Source of the DNA: Bacillota bacterium
GTDB taxonomy: Bacteria; Bacillota; Clostridia; Oscillospirales; Ruminococcaceae
Reading direction: 5' to 3'
DNA: 9,221 nucleotides
Assembly (NCBI GenBank): GCA_023395695.1
Contig: JAEWYJ010000270.1
Coordinates: 1-9,221 of the forward strand
In this document: piece after piece, positions 1 through 6,164 of the stretch
Numbering within the stretch: the stretch's first letter is position 1
Layout: each line of letters begins with the position of its first letter
The notes under the pieces: generated by a model
Database searches by the model: none
What the model saw: the letters and a program-made list of their open reading frames with translations, nothing else
Told to the model about the DNA's origin: nothing
Translations under genes and position numbers: made by a program

Positions 1-1
1 T

Positions 2-379
2 GCCGCGGCAGCGCCGCCAGAAAGCACAAGCCGCCCCGCAGGCGAAGGTGCAACGGTGCTGATTACCAAAGACACCATGGGCGGCGGCAGTGACGAGCTG
101 GGACAAATGCTGATAAAAGGCTATTTATTTTCGCTGACAGAGCTTTCGGTGTTACCGGCGGCTGTCATATTTTTAAACAGCGGCGTGCGACTTGTCTGTA
201 CCGGCAGCGGCGCATTGGCCGATTTACAGACGCTGGCGAATAAAGGCACCGAAATTTTGACCTGCGGCACCGGTCTTGACTACTATGGCCTGACTGAACA
301 GCTGGCCGTCGGGCAAATTGCCAACATGTTCGAGATCAGCGAGCGGCTGGCCTCGGCGGCAAAGGTTATCAGCCTATGA
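2..379 (+). CDS. yedF: YedF family selenium-metabolism protein, C-terminal part (5' end outside window)
   Basis: The frame is open from the left edge of the window, so this is the 3' part of a longer gene; full YedF is roughly 200 residues. The visible part is an Ala/Pro-rich linker followed by a DsrE-like domain. Recognisable family segments are KDTMGGGSDELGQMLIKG, the hydrophobic strand AAVIFLNSGVRL, and ILTCGTGLDYYGL followed by LAVGQIANMFEI. The N-terminal TusA-like domain expected in YedF would lie upstream. YedF proteins are tied by gene neighbourhood to selenium metabolism, often beside selD, but their exact biochemical role is not established. The stop overlaps the next start (ATGA at 376-379), which suggests coupled translation with yqeC. 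One oddity is CGTG where I remember many family members having CGTC. A GTG at 56 is in frame but falls inside the domain and is not a credible start. Confidence 0.85.
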   Translation, partial: AAAAPPESTSRPAGEGATVLITKDTMGGGSDELGQMLIKGYLFSLTELSVLPAAVIFLNSGVRLVCTGSGALADLQTLANKGTEILTCGTGLDYYGLTEQLAVGQIANMFEISERLASAAKVISL

Positions 380-1110
380 ACGCCCGCCTGTCGGCCGGGG
401 CCATGCTTGGCATCGCGCAGGCTCCCGCCATTGTGGCCGTTGTGGGCTGCGGCGGAAAAACAACCTTTATTGAAAGTCTGGCCCGTGCGTATGGTCGTAA
501 AAAGGTGTTGATTTCGCCCACTGCCAAAATTTTGCCGCCGCAGGGGCGCGGCGTCGTTCTGCGCGAGACACTGGCCGAATGCAGGGCGCATGCGCCCCAA
601 AACGGCATACAATGCCTTGGCCTGTATAACAACACAAACGGCAAGCTGGAGGCATTGCCCCCCGGAGTGCTTGCAGAAATAGCGCCGCAATACGATCTTG
701 TGCTGTTAGAAGCCGACGGCTCGCGCGGCTTGCCCTGTAAGGGCTGGCGGTCAAGCGAGCCTGTTATTCCGCCGTTTTGCACCCACACAGTTGGCATTGT
801 AACGCTAAATGCGCTTGGCAAGCCTGCGGATGCGCGCTGTGTGCTCAACCTGGCCGAATTTCTCAGGCTTACCGGGCTGGCTCAGGGCGATACCATCTGC
901 CGGCAGGCGCTGGAGGATATGGTGTGCGCGGCGCAGGGCATGTTCCGCAATGCGGTGGGCAGGCAGTGCCTGTTTGTTAATCAGGCGGAGGATGAGCAAA
1001 TTGCAGCCGCCGCAGCCTCATGGCTTGGGGCGTGGCGCAAAAAAATGCCGAATCGCTTTTTTTGCCTTGCGTATGGGAGTGCAAAAGAAAATATCTGGAC
1101 GGAGGTCTGA
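376..1110 (+). CDS. yqeC: YqeC, selenium-dependent molybdenum hydroxylase accessory protein
   Basis: This 244-residue protein matches the YqeC family, a putative nucleotide-binding accessory protein of the selenium-dependent molybdenum hydroxylase system. A P-loop-like stretch VVGCGGKTT lies at about residues 22-30 after a short hydrophobic strand. A second conserved strand, LISPTAKILPP, is at about 45-55. The signature LLEADGSRGLPCKGW, at about 110-124, is followed by EPVIPP. The family is thought to help mature molybdenum hydroxylases that carry a labile selenium; its reaction is not known to me. The ATG overlaps the yedF stop. Only a weak AAAGG lies 10 bases upstream, so expression probably depends on translational coupling. 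The stop at 1108-1110 is 2 bases from the next ATG, and the Shine-Dalgarno of that gene (GGAGG, 1101-1105) sits inside the end of yqeC. Confidence 0.88.
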   Translation: MNARLSAGAMLGIAQAPAIVAVVGCGGKTTFIESLARAYGRKKVLISPTAKILPPQGRGVVLRETLAECRAHAPQNGIQCLGLYNNTNGKLEALPPGVLAEIAPQYDLVLLEADGSRGLPCKGWRSSEPVIPPFCTHTVGIVTLNALGKPADARCVLNLAEFLRLTGLAQGDTICRQALEDMVCAAQGMFRNAVGRQCLFVNQAEDEQIAAAAASWLGAWRKKMPNRFFCLAYGSAKENIWTEV

Positions 1111-1112
1111 CG

Positions 1113-1925
1113 ATGCACAATGCGCTTATTGTTGTACGGGGTGGGGGCGACCTTGCCACCGGCGTCATACAAAAATTCTACCGCAGCGGGTTTAAACTGC
1201 TTGTTTTAGAGACAGATAAACCAACCGCCATTCGCCGAAGCGTCGCGCTCTGCGAGGCGGTGTACAACGGGTATGTCGGCGTGGAGGACATGCGGTGCAG
1301 GCTTATAGCGGGCCTGGACGAACTGGAAACCTGCCACAAAAGCGGTGTAATTCCCATGCTGGTCGACCCCGGCGCAGACAGCATTGCCAGACTCAGGCCC
1401 GATGGCGTTGTCGACGCCGTCCTTGCCAAACGCAACCTTGGCACACATAGGGGTATGGCGCCCGTCACCATTGGCCTTGGCCCCGGATTTTACGCCGGGA
1501 AAGATGTTCACGCGGTGATCGAAACGATGCGCGGGCACAGTCTGGGGCGTTTGATACTTGCGGGCGAGGCCCTGCCCGATACCGGCATACCGGGAGAAAT
1601 CAGCGGCAAAAGCGCCCAACGGGTCCTCCACGCACCCTGCGCGGGTACAATTAAGCATATTCGCCAAATAGGAGATGTGGCACAGGCGGGTGAAGCGCTG
1701 TTTACAATTGACGGCAGCCCGGTGGTATCGCCCTTTAAGGGCCTGCTGCGCGGCCTGATACGAGAGGGCTTTTTTGTACTGCAGGGGATGAAGGTAGCCG
1801 ACGTTGACCCGCGGCTGGACGTTGACTGGCGCACCATTTCGGACAAAGCCCGCTGCCTCGGCGGCGCGGCGCTGGAAGCCTATTTATACCTTAAAAACAT
1901 CCAAGAAACGAGGGGACGCTCATGA
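1113..1925 (+). CDS. yqeB: YqeB (EF2563 family) selenium-dependent molybdenum hydroxylase system protein
   Basis: The protein is 270 residues. I chose the ATG at 1113 because GGAGG lies 7 bases before it and because the Rossmann-like N-terminus VVRGGGDLATG (about residues 7-17) begins right after it. An in-frame ATG at 1020 would give a longer protein but lies inside yqeC. Conserved parts are TDKPTAIRRSVALCEAVY (about 35-51), AKRNLGTHRGMAP (105-117), GLGPGFYAGKDVHAVIETMR (121-140) and the C-terminal GMKVADVDPR (225-234). From about 170 to 235 the Gly spacing resembles a small barrel of the biotinyl/lipoyl type, which is only an impression. The family is defined by co-occurrence with YqeC, XdhC-like proteins and SelD in selenium-dependent molybdenum hydroxylase loci. 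The catalytic role is unknown. The stop overlaps the xdhC start (ATGA at 1922-1925). Confidence 0.88.
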   Translation: MHNALIVVRGGGDLATGVIQKFYRSGFKLLVLETDKPTAIRRSVALCEAVYNGYVGVEDMRCRLIAGLDELETCHKSGVIPMLVDPGADSIARLRPDGVVDAVLAKRNLGTHRGMAPVTIGLGPGFYAGKDVHAVIETMRGHSLGRLILAGEALPDTGIPGEISGKSAQRVLHAPCAGTIKHIRQIGDVAQAGEALFTIDGSPVVSPFKGLLRGLIREGFFVLQGMKVADVDPRLDVDWRTISDKARCLGGAALEAYLYLKNIQETRGRS

Positions 1926-2737
1926 CGCAGGATATTTTGGATTTTGCAAGAGCGCATGTATCGCGGGGAGAGCTGGTTACGCTTATTACGGTTACAGGCA
2001 CGCAGGGGAGCTCTCCGGCCAGTACCGGGCAGTTTATGGCGGTGCTGGCCGACGGCAGCGCCATGGGTACCGTGGGCGGCGGCGCGACCGAATACCAGAT
2101 CATTCAAAAAGCGGTGGCAGCGATGAAAAACGGCGACAGGGTATTTGAATTCTCGTTCAACCACGCAGAAAGCGGAATGGTATGCGGCGGCGGCATGCGC
2201 GGCTTTGGCAACGTGCTGGGGAGCGAAAATCATCTGCTCATCTTTGGCGGCGGACATGTGGCGCAAAGCCTGGCCCCTTTGGCGGTGGCAGTCGGCTTTC
2301 TCGTCACGGTTGTTGAAGACCGTCCGGAATTTGCCGCATCCTTCACAGGGGTGCAATATATTGCCTGTCAGCCAAAGGCCTATGAAGAAGCTATTAAGAT
2401 GTCCGGCCCGACGTATGCGGTTATCTGCACGCGCGGGCATAAAACCGACGGCGAGGCTCTGCGCTTTTGCCTGCACAGAGCCTTTTGCTATATTGGCATG
2501 ATTGGCAGCGCAACAAAGGTGGATACCCTGTTTGCCAACCTGCGCCAAGAGGGCTACGGCGAGGAAAAGCTGCAAGCGGTTTATACCCCTATCGGGCTGG
2601 ATATTGCAAGCGAAGCGCCCGCGGAAATTGCCGTTTCAATTCTGGCTGAGATGCTTTTGGTTAAAAACCACGGCTCGCCGCAGCATAAGCGAAAAGCACA
2701 GGGCGAACAGGCGCAACAAGCTGCAGGGCGGGCATAA
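1922..2737 (+). CDS. XdhC/CoxI family molybdenum hydroxylase maturation protein
   Basis: This 271-residue protein has the full two-domain layout of the XdhC/CoxI family. The N-terminal domain shows GTQGSSPASTGQFMAVLADG (residues 26-45), GTVGGG (49-54) and MVCGGG (86-91), including the conserved Cys88. The C-terminal Rossmann-like domain shows LIFGGGHVA (106-114), VVEDRPEFA (130-138), IGMIGS (191-196) and PIGLDI followed by APAEIAVSI (223-240). XdhC proteins bind molybdenum cofactor and assist its sulfuration and insertion into xanthine dehydrogenase-type enzymes. In a yqeB/yqeC setting the cargo is probably a selenium-containing hydroxylase. The last 20 residues are hydrophilic (Gln, Lys, Arg, Ala) and look dispensable. 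AGGGG at 1911-1915 lies 6 bases before the ATG. This is the last gene of the operon, and the next gene is convergent. Confidence 0.9.
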   Translation: MTQDILDFARAHVSRGELVTLITVTGTQGSSPASTGQFMAVLADGSAMGTVGGGATEYQIIQKAVAAMKNGDRVFEFSFNHAESGMVCGGGMRGFGNVLGSENHLLIFGGGHVAQSLAPLAVAVGFLVTVVEDRPEFAASFTGVQYIACQPKAYEEAIKMSGPTYAVICTRGHKTDGEALRFCLHRAFCYIGMIGSATKVDTLFANLRQEGYGEEKLQAVYTPIGLDIASEAPAEIAVSILAEMLLVKNHGSPQHKRKAQGEQAQQAAGRA

Positions 2738-2788
2738 ATAATCCCCGGCCTTTCGGCTTTGACTGCGCATTTTACGCGGACCGATGCA

Positions 2789-3790
2789 TCAGGAGATATA
2801 TAAAATCGGCATGCTTCCCAGCCGTTGGGACAGCCTTTGCCGCAAAAAGGCTTCGGCCTCTGTCCGCACCTCGTTGCGGTAACAATATTTACCGCGCCCG
2901 CGTCCGGTCATGGTTTCCCGGTTTAAAAGCGTTATCGCGTTGGGAAACGCCTCTGTGTTTATGGCGTTTTGTACGAAGCTGTAGGTCATTAAAATAATTT
3001 CTATAAATCCGCTGTGCTTGACTTTTTGGCTTAATTCATCGGCCAGCTGCTCAATCAGCCGGTCGTACAATTGCTTCCATTCCGGCAGCAGAATAACCGG
3101 CGCAAGCAGCAGCCCCACCGGATACCCGGCCTCCGCCATGGCATTAACAGCCCGAATGCGCGCGTGCAGCGCAGAGGTTCCCAATTCTATCCGGCTTATA
3201 ATCTCCTGCGGGTTTACGCTCATACGAAAGATGGTTTTACCTTGGTGGTTCAGGCTAAGCAACGGGGCTACCATATCGAATTTTGTCGGGAAGGTCAGGT
3301 GGCCCCGGCCCTCCCGGGCAAAACGCCCGATGGTATAGACCAGATTATCGGTAATGGTATTTTCCAGCAGCAAATCGCTGTTGCTGCCAATCTCAAAGGC
3401 TTGCGGCGCAGGCGCAGCGGCGGCCTTTTTGAGCAGCCTGTCCAGCATTTGCTCGCGGTTAACAAACAGGCGGAGATAGGCGCATTTGTTGTAATTGCAT
3501 ACCAGATAACAATACAGGCACATGGCGCGACAGCCTGACGAAGTATATGGCACCAGCCAGTCCGACACTTTGTGGTTCGGCACATATTTGTGCGTTTTTC
3601 GCACGCCGATGATGAGATGGTGTTTTAGCTTTGAAAAATCGCGATTTTCCGAGGCCGCCAGCTCTGGTATATAATTATGGCTTTCTATTTCAATCCAAGG
3701 CAAAGCTGCGTATTTCTCCCGGAGCATTTGGCCTAATTCATAGTTGGATGCAGCAGGCTCATAATAGACCGCATCAAAGAGCATGTTCAT
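2789..3790 (-). CDS. splB: Spore photoproduct lyase-like radical SAM protein (SplB family)
   Basis: The protein is 333 residues, close to the usual 340. Spore photoproduct lyase repairs the UV-induced thymine dimer of spore DNA with S-adenosylmethionine and a 4Fe-4S cluster during germination. The cluster motif CX3CX2C is GCRAMCLYCYL, with Cys87, Cys91 and Cys94; Tyr93 and Tyr95 match the two conserved tyrosines beside the cluster. IGVRKTHKY (61-69), TFPTKFDMV (166-174), FRMSVNP (188-194), GTSALHARI (204-212) and AGYPVGLLLAPV (221-232) follow the family pattern. Aligned from memory with the B. subtilis enzyme, the segment FEASC holding catalytic Cys141 is FEIGS here, so Ser136 replaces that cysteine. 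Cys98 and Cys103 are extra cysteines near the cluster. The start ATG has GGGGAGGG 8 bases upstream (3799-3806). A second in-frame ATG two codons later is less well spaced. There is no splA-like gene beside it. Confidence 0.88.
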   Translation of the reverse strand: MNMLFDAVYYEPAASNYELGQMLREKYAALPWIEIESHNYIPELAASENRDFSKLKHHLIIGVRKTHKYVPNHKVSDWLVPYTSSGCRAMCLYCYLVCNYNKCAYLRLFVNREQMLDRLLKKAAAAPAPQAFEIGSNSDLLLENTITDNLVYTIGRFAREGRGHLTFPTKFDMVAPLLSLNHQGKTIFRMSVNPQEIISRIELGTSALHARIRAVNAMAEAGYPVGLLLAPVILLPEWKQLYDRLIEQLADELSQKVKHSGFIEIILMTYSFVQNAINTEAFPNAITLLNRETMTGRGRGKYCYRNEVRTEAEAFLRQRLSQRLGSMPILYIS

Positions 3791-3812
3791 TTTTTATACC
3801 CTCCCCGGCAGA

Positions 3813-3840
3813 TAAATAGTATCTCCAAAAATACTATTTA
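3813..3840. repeat. Perfect inverted repeat upstream of splB
   Basis: Ten-base arms (taaatagtat at 3813-3822 and atactattta at 3831-3840) match perfectly around an 8-base spacer. The repeat lies immediately upstream of the splB Shine-Dalgarno. It could be an operator, or a leader hairpin in the splB mRNA. A smaller 5-base repeat (cactt at 3845-3849, aagtg at 3856-3860) lies next to it. I could not find a convincing sigma-A or sigma-G promoter here, so the position relative to the transcription start is unknown. Confidence 0.6.
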
Positions 3841-3949
3841 GCGTCACTTAATCTGAAGTGATTTTACGGAAGAGACCTTTTTATGATAACAGCTTTTTTG
3901 TGCGCCTTCCTTCGTTTGGCGTGACAACATGATTGATTACCTATACAAG

Positions 3950-3997
3950 AATAAACGGACACACCCCGGCGCAACCGGGATATGTCCGTTTATTTTA
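3950..3997 (-). terminator. Intrinsic terminator after the acidic exported protein gene
   Basis: An 11-base perfect stem pairs 3951-3961 (ataaacggaca) with 3983-3993. A second stem, cccgg (3965-3969) with ccggg (3975-3979), closes a short loop, and a small internal loop separates the two. On the minus strand the stem ends in a T-rich run (TTTATTCTT). It lies about 80 bases past the stop of the minus-strand gene that ends at 4079 and before splB, so it probably ends that transcript. The plus strand side is also T-rich (TTTATTTTACTTT), so it may work both ways. Confidence 0.7.
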
Positions 3998-4078
3998 CTT
4001 TGGCAGGCTGACAGGCGTCTTGCCCGGCGTTTATAGTCGTGTCTGAGGTGTACGGTTAAAATATTCAACAGGGCATAA

Positions 4079-5488
4079 TCAATAATATTTTTGCCTTGAG
4101 CGATTAAAGCCGACCAGTCCGCAAATTGTCAATCCAATCACCGAAAGAACAGCGCCGACGCTGCATGCAATCATTGCAAGCCTGCGGTAGCTTTGCGGGT
4201 CTGTTGCCTTGCCGGTGTCGATTGCCGGGGCCGTGGCAGCGGGCGCATCCAGCTTGCCTTGAACCTTTTTGGTCGTGCCGATAATGGCGGGGCTGTCGTC
4301 CTGCTCAGCTTCTGAGGCATCGGTCTTTTCAGCGGGAGCAAGAGCGGCAGAGGGCGCCGTCGCAACCGCGTTGCTGCTGGCGGCCGGTGCCCGAGCCTGC
4401 GTCGTCGTGCCATAGGCAATATCGTCAAAGCCATAGCCGCCGGTGCCGGGGTTATAGTTAGTTTGGGTATCGTTGTCGTAGATGACGGCGGTGTCCTCGT
4501 CATCGGTGTTGGGGTTTTTATCGGCAACGTTGAGCTTTATGTCGGAAATAACATAACGCCCAAGTGTTCTGGTGCGTATGACAAAGGCATCGTCGTAAGA
4601 ATCGTAAGATGCGTTGATCTTTTTAAGCGTGTTGTTACTCTCAACCGAATAGACATAGCTGCCCCGGTCGGCGTACAGATAAAGGTAGCCGGTTCGGTTA
4701 AAGCTCGCACCGTTTCCGTTAAAAAAGTCCAGGTTGGCGCTGGGGTATTTATCAGCAATGTTGTCGTCGTAATCGGTGTTCATGCCGAGCACGAGCTTCT
4801 TCTGGTTGTTTGTGTTTACGACAAAATAGCTGTAGGAATCGGCCTCAAAGTCAAAGGTTTCTTCATCGTCCCCGTCAAAATCATCAAACAGCGCAGGCGT
4901 TATCGGGATGACGCTGGGGTCGTCCGGCTCATTGTACCCGACTTCAAAGCTGACGTCGAGATAGTCGATGTCGTCATAATCAAAGCGGGGATAATCGTCG
5001 TTGCCGCTGGTTTTTCTGAGCTTAACCGTGCCGTAAATATCATGTACGGCCGTTGTGGTCGTAGAACGGGACTTCGCCTTTATTGCAAGAAAATAGCAGT
5101 AGTCCCCGACAAATTCAATGTTGTTGGGCAGCTGACTTTCGTTTGTAAAGCGTTTTTTGACAATCGAGAGCTTGTCGATATACGAAGAGCCCTCTTCCCA
5201 GTCGGTTTTAATCTTGACGCTCTTGGTAGCGGCGCTTTGGTGAACACCGACAAGATCGCCCGAATCACGCCAAAACAGCGGATAATAGACCGTCTCGCCG
5301 TAAGGCAGCGACTGATTGCCCAACGGTTCTTTAAAGTCCACGTAACGGTCGTCTTCATCCAGCAGATAGCCGGTCTGATAGATTTCTGAAACAGGATGCG
5401 GCTCTTTCGGGTCAACCGCGGCCAAACCGCCGACAGAAAGTGTAAAAAGCATCGAACAGGCAAAAATGAACGCAAGCGTGCGCTTCAA
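4079..5488 (-). CDS. Acidic exported protein with C-terminal membrane anchor, function unknown
   Basis: I do not recognise this 469-residue protein. It begins with a clear signal peptide: MKR, a hydrophobic core to about residue 20, and a likely cleavage site near LAA at 22-24. Residues 25-345 form an Asp- and Tyr-rich body with dense acidic patches (DDFDGDDEE at 202-210, DYDDN at 239-243, TDDED at 328-332) and several segments that look like beta strands. Residues 360-430 are a low-complexity Ala/Pro/Thr/Ser linker. A hydrophobic segment at about 436-460 is followed by the short basic tail FNRSRQKYY, which predicts a single membrane anchor with the body outside the cell. No LPXTG sortase motif is present. 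The TTG start is well supported: GGAGGGG (5495-5501) lies 6 bases upstream, and the signal peptide begins there. The acidic patches could bind calcium, but no standard EF-hand or dockerin repeat is visible. Confidence 0.8.
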   Translation of the reverse strand: MKRTLAFIFACSMLFTLSVGGLAAVDPKEPHPVSEIYQTGYLLDEDDRYVDFKEPLGNQSLPYGETVYYPLFWRDSGDLVGVHQSAATKSVKIKTDWEEGSSYIDKLSIVKKRFTNESQLPNNIEFVGDYCYFLAIKAKSRSTTTTAVHDIYGTVKLRKTSGNDDYPRFDYDDIDYLDVSFEVGYNEPDDPSVIPITPALFDDFDGDDEETFDFEADSYSYFVVNTNNQKKLVLGMNTDYDDNIADKYPSANLDFFNGNGASFNRTGYLYLYADRGSYVYSVESNNTLKKINASYDSYDDAFVIRTRTLGRYVISDIKLNVADKNPNTDDEDTAVIYDNDTQTNYNPGTGGYGFDDIAYGTTTQARAPAASSNAVATAPSAALAPAEKTDASEAEQDDSPAIIGTTKKVQGKLDAPAATAPAIDTGKATDPQSYRRLAMIACSVGAVLSVIGLTICGLVGFNRSRQKYY

Positions 5489-5518
5489 AGCGATCCCCTC
5501 CTTTTGGATAGTTTAACC

Positions 5519-5547
5519 ATTATAACATACAAAATGCTTTAAAACAA
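5519..5547 (-). promoter_or_regulatory. Sigma-A promoter of the acidic exported protein gene
   Basis: Read on the minus strand, TTGTTT (5542-5547) is followed by a 17-base spacer and a perfect TATAAT (5519-5524). The expected transcription start near 5512 leaves a leader of about 24 bases that carries the AAAAGGAGGGG ribosome binding site. Confidence 0.75.
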
Positions 5548-5585
5548 CGCGCAGGACGTGAAAAAATGATGAAAAATTGGAGGTG

Positions 5586-5624
5586 ACAGACAAGCAAGGC
5601 TTTTTGTGGCGACATTTTGTCTGT
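5586..5624. repeat. Inverted repeat acagacaa / ttgtctgt in the divergent intergenic region
   Basis: Perfect 8-base arms lie at 5586-5593 and 5617-5624, 23 bases apart, between the two divergent promoters. The spacing would suit a regulator bound to two half-sites, but an 8-base pair of arms alone is weak evidence. Confidence 0.4.
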
Positions 5625-5674
5625 AGGATTTCGCATATGTCAAAATGCACAATGCCTCGTGCCGGCGCGGCGAA

Positions 5675-5694
5675 AACCACAATATTTTGTGGTT
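5675..5694. repeat. Perfect 8-bp hairpin repeat upstream of the ylxM-ffh promoter
   Basis: The arms aaccacaa (5675-5682) and ttgtggtt (5687-5694) match perfectly around the spacer tatt. The repeat ends 19 bases before the -35 box at 5714, a position typical of an activator site, and lies outside the predicted transcript. It has no T-run of a terminator and no gene ends just before it on either strand. Confidence 0.5.
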
Positions 5695-5713
5695 GCATGT
5701 AAAGAGAAAACAC

Positions 5714-5742
5714 TTGACAGCAAGCCTGCGCTCCGCTATAAT
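5714..5742 (+). promoter_or_regulatory. Consensus sigma-A promoter of the ylxM-ffh operon
   Basis: A perfect TTGACA (5714-5719), a 17-base spacer and a perfect TATAAT (5737-5742) form a full-consensus promoter. Transcription should begin near 5749, about 35 bases before the ylxM ATG. Such a strong unregulated-looking promoter fits the housekeeping SRP and ribosomal genes downstream. Confidence 0.92.
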
Positions 5743-5783
5743 CAGGTGGTAGCAAATTGCTGTCGGGAAAGGAAGGCTGTTTT

Positions 5784-6149
5784 ATGGCGAAGGATCTGAG
5801 CATATCGCTGCTTTATGATTTTTACGGCGATCTGCTGACAGAGAAGCAGCAGGAGGTCATAGAGCTTTATTATAACGAGGACCTCTCGCTTTCCGAAATC
5901 GCCTCACACAGCGGTATCACGCGGCAGGGCGTGCGCGACTCAATCAAGCGCGCCGAGTTTCAGCTGTCGGAGTTTGAGGAACAGCTCGGCCTTGCCGACC
6001 GCTTTGAACAGATAAAACAAACGCTTGATGATATTTTAAAGAGTGCCTTTGAAATTGAGCAGATCAATTCAAGGCTGTATAACTCAAAAGACATCAGCAC
6101 ACGTGTCGGTAAGATTACCAAACTGGCGCGCCACGTGGCCGAGCTGTAG
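5784..6149 (+). CDS. ylxM: YlxM family putative DNA-binding protein (SRP operon partner)
   Basis: This 121-residue protein matches the YlxM/UPF0122 family, which almost always precedes ffh in Bacillota. A helix-turn-helix resembling sigma-70 region 4 covers about residues 18-58 (LLTEKQQEVIELYYNEDLSL, then SEIASHSGITRQGVRDSIKR). A charged helical, probably coiled-coil tail follows. The family is thought to bind nucleic acid and to be connected with SRP function, since the streptococcal homologue affects secretion, but its target is not settled. I chose the ATG at 5784, which has GGAAAGGAAGG (5766-5775) 8 bases upstream; an in-frame TTG at 5757 would add nine residues and has no ribosome binding site. 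It shares the strong promoter at 5714-5742 with ffh, which starts 15 bases after its stop. Confidence 0.93.
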   Translation: MAKDLSISLLYDFYGDLLTEKQQEVIELYYNEDLSLSEIASHSGITRQGVRDSIKRAEFQLSEFEEQLGLADRFEQIKQTLDDILKSAFEIEQINSRLYNSKDISTRVGKITKLARHVAEL

Positions 6150-6164
6150 CAATGGAGGACTGGC

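Noticed and set aside
1804..2148. A 114-codon plus-strand frame across the yqeB-xdhC junction
   Set aside because: It lies out of frame inside two well-supported genes and has an Arg/Gly/Ala-rich composition typical of shadow frames.
2738..2788. Possible terminator between the convergent xdhC and splB genes (gcc-tttc-ggc followed by TTTGACT; gcg-...-cgc)
   Set aside because: The stems are only 3 to 4 base pairs with no real T-run. A terminator is expected here, but the sequence does not show a clear one.
3841..3950. Sigma-G or sigma-A promoter for splB
   Set aside because: TATCAT at about 3880 has no matching -35 box, and no pair fitting the sigma-G pattern could be found at the right spacing. 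I cannot place the promoter.
4463..5389. A 308-codon open frame on the plus strand, antisense to the acidic exported protein
   Set aside because: It has no ribosome binding site or recognisable domain. Its Val/Ile/Arg-rich composition is what the complement of an Asp/Tyr/Asn-rich gene produces. The minus-strand gene has a promoter, ribosome binding site, signal peptide and terminator.
5513..5803. A 96-codon minus-strand frame across the divergent promoter region
   Set aside because: It covers both promoters and the ylxM start, has no ribosome binding site and resembles no known protein.
5749..6164. SRP (scRNA/4.5S) RNA gene near ffh
   Set aside because: The conserved SRP RNA apical loop sequence (GGAA tetraloop with the flanking GGTG/GCAGCG-type bases) is not present around ylxM-ffh.
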